Positions 40,740 to 41,241 of a stretch of 41,241 nucleotides of DNA are shown here, in pieces. Source of the stretch: Prorocentrum cordatum (Eukaryota; Sar; Dinophyceae; Prorocentrales; Prorocentraceae); contig CAUYUJ010015026.1 in assembly GCA_963575745.1 (NCBI GenBank), positions 10,001-51,241 of the forward strand, in the 5' to 3' direction. Made by a program: the position numbers and the translations under genes. Below the pieces are notes generated by a model. It did no database searches. It was given only the letters and a program-made list of their open reading frames with translations, and had not been told where the DNA came from. Position 1 is the stretch's first letter. Every line of letters begins with the position of its first letter.

Positions 40740-41070
40740 CATGATGTCTTTGAGGTATGGTTGTATCCCACGTCGGGCCAGGTATCCCGTCATCTTGCAT
40801 GCTGCGTCTGATCGTGCCCATGTCGTCCAGGTCGAATTTGGTCTCGGCATTGTAGCCAGTGTGTTTCCACGCATCGTGGATAAGTCTCGTAGCTTTGGTG
40901 ATGTACACCTTGTTGGTCGCCCCCCGGTGGAAAAAGGTTGTAGACGCAATTGATCGTCCGCACGTGGATGACGATGCACACGTTGTCGTTCATCCTCTCG
41001 TGTATGAAGGCGTTCAGGGCGAAGCGCTCTCCGCCCGCCGCCGATGGCGAGGCGGCGCGCTGAGCCCGAG
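40740..41070 (-). pseudogene. Unidentified protein fragment with one frame break
   Basis: On the minus strand, from about 41030, one frame reads ERFALNAFIHERMNDNVCIV then HVRTINCVYNLFPPG. At a G6 run (40917-40922 on the plus strand) the sensible reading moves to another frame: ATNKVYITKATRLIHDAWKH, then TGYNAETKFDLDDMGTIRRS. The two parts join with natural amino-acid composition, unlike the surrounding low-complexity frames, so this is probably a real gene piece with a one-base indel. I do not recognise the family. It could be an exon of a host gene or part of another element. Confidence 0.4.
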
Positions 41071-41142
41071 GGCGGCCGCGCGGCGCCAGGGGCGCGGCGC
41101 CAGGGGCGAGCGCGGAGAATTGAGTTCTCGCAAGCGGCCTTC
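41071..41142. other. GC-rich spacer with GGCGCCAGGGGCGCGGCGCC-type repeats
   Basis: A short duplication of GGCGCCAGGGGCG leads into the terminal TCC tract. Confidence 0.6.
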
Positions 41143-41241
41143 TTCTCCTCCTACTACTGCTCCTTCTCCTCCTCCTCCTCCTCCTCCTCCTCCTCCTCCT
41201 CCTCCTCCACCTCCTCCTCCTCCTCCTCCTCCTCCTCCTCC
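41143..41241. repeat. (TCC)n microsatellite, running off the window
   Basis: TCC triplets to the last base. Confidence 0.95.

Noticed and set aside
1-41241. Long terminal repeats or a transposase gene
   Set aside because: No pair of long direct repeats with TG/CA ends and no DDE-type motif set was found. The inverted-repeat elements here are all non-autonomous.

Overview
The window reads as nuclear DNA of a dinoflagellate. The key marker is a complete 22-nt dinoflagellate spliced leader at 5470-5491, joined directly to a retrotransposon ORF. The GC-rich sequence, the many (GGA)n/(TCC)n tracts, the decayed LINE-type elements and the lack of any confidently recognisable host gene fit a large, repeat-bloated dinoflagellate genome. 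The genus cannot be fixed from the sequence; a Prorocentrum-like genome is only a guess. A 100-base N block at 36142-36241 is an assembly gap.

Layout. 1-5.3 kb: low-complexity DNA with two families of short foldback elements (two copies each). 5.47-10.99 kb (+): LINE 1, a nearly full-length non-LTR element starting at the spliced leader: ORF1 (SR-rich, coiled coil, RRM-like region), AP-type endonuclease, reverse transcriptase and a C-terminal CCHC knuckle. It lies between TCC tracts. 11-16.7 kb: tandem arrays, a GGA-bounded composite repeat (family R) and a 1,126-bp element with terminal inverted repeats inserted in it. 16.7-20.2 kb: purine tracts, a probable LINE 3' fragment and unassigned DNA. 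20.2-28.7 kb (-): LINE 2, a second and different non-LTR element. Its order is ORF1 (RanBP2-type zinc finger, coiled coil), RNase H, endonuclease, reverse transcriptase, C2H2-type fingers, a methyltransferase-like domain and a separate acidic ORF. 28.9-33.1 kb: another family-R copy, a 206-bp inverted-repeat element, an unassigned lower-GC stretch and a 184-bp poly(A)-tailed insertion with 14-bp target duplications. 33.2-37.1 kb: a degenerate ~62-bp array interrupted by an AT island and a ~90-bp minisatellite with an internal (GT)n expansion and the gap. 37.1-41.2 kb: GC-rich DNA, an inverted family-R copy, an unidentified gene fragment and a terminal TCC tract.

How the parts relate. Both LINEs carry everything expected for target-primed reverse transcription, but both are broken by stops and frameshifts. 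The poly(A)-tailed insertion is the kind of product such machinery makes in trans. LINE 2 looks multicistronic: ORF1 and ORF2 meet at an overlapping TGATG, and the last two ORFs overlap by 11 nt. Its fused methyltransferase-like domain is the most unusual protein feature. Family R, the foldbacks and the minisatellite relatives show repeated modular reuse of non-coding DNA. No host gene, rRNA, convincing tRNA or CRISPR array was found.
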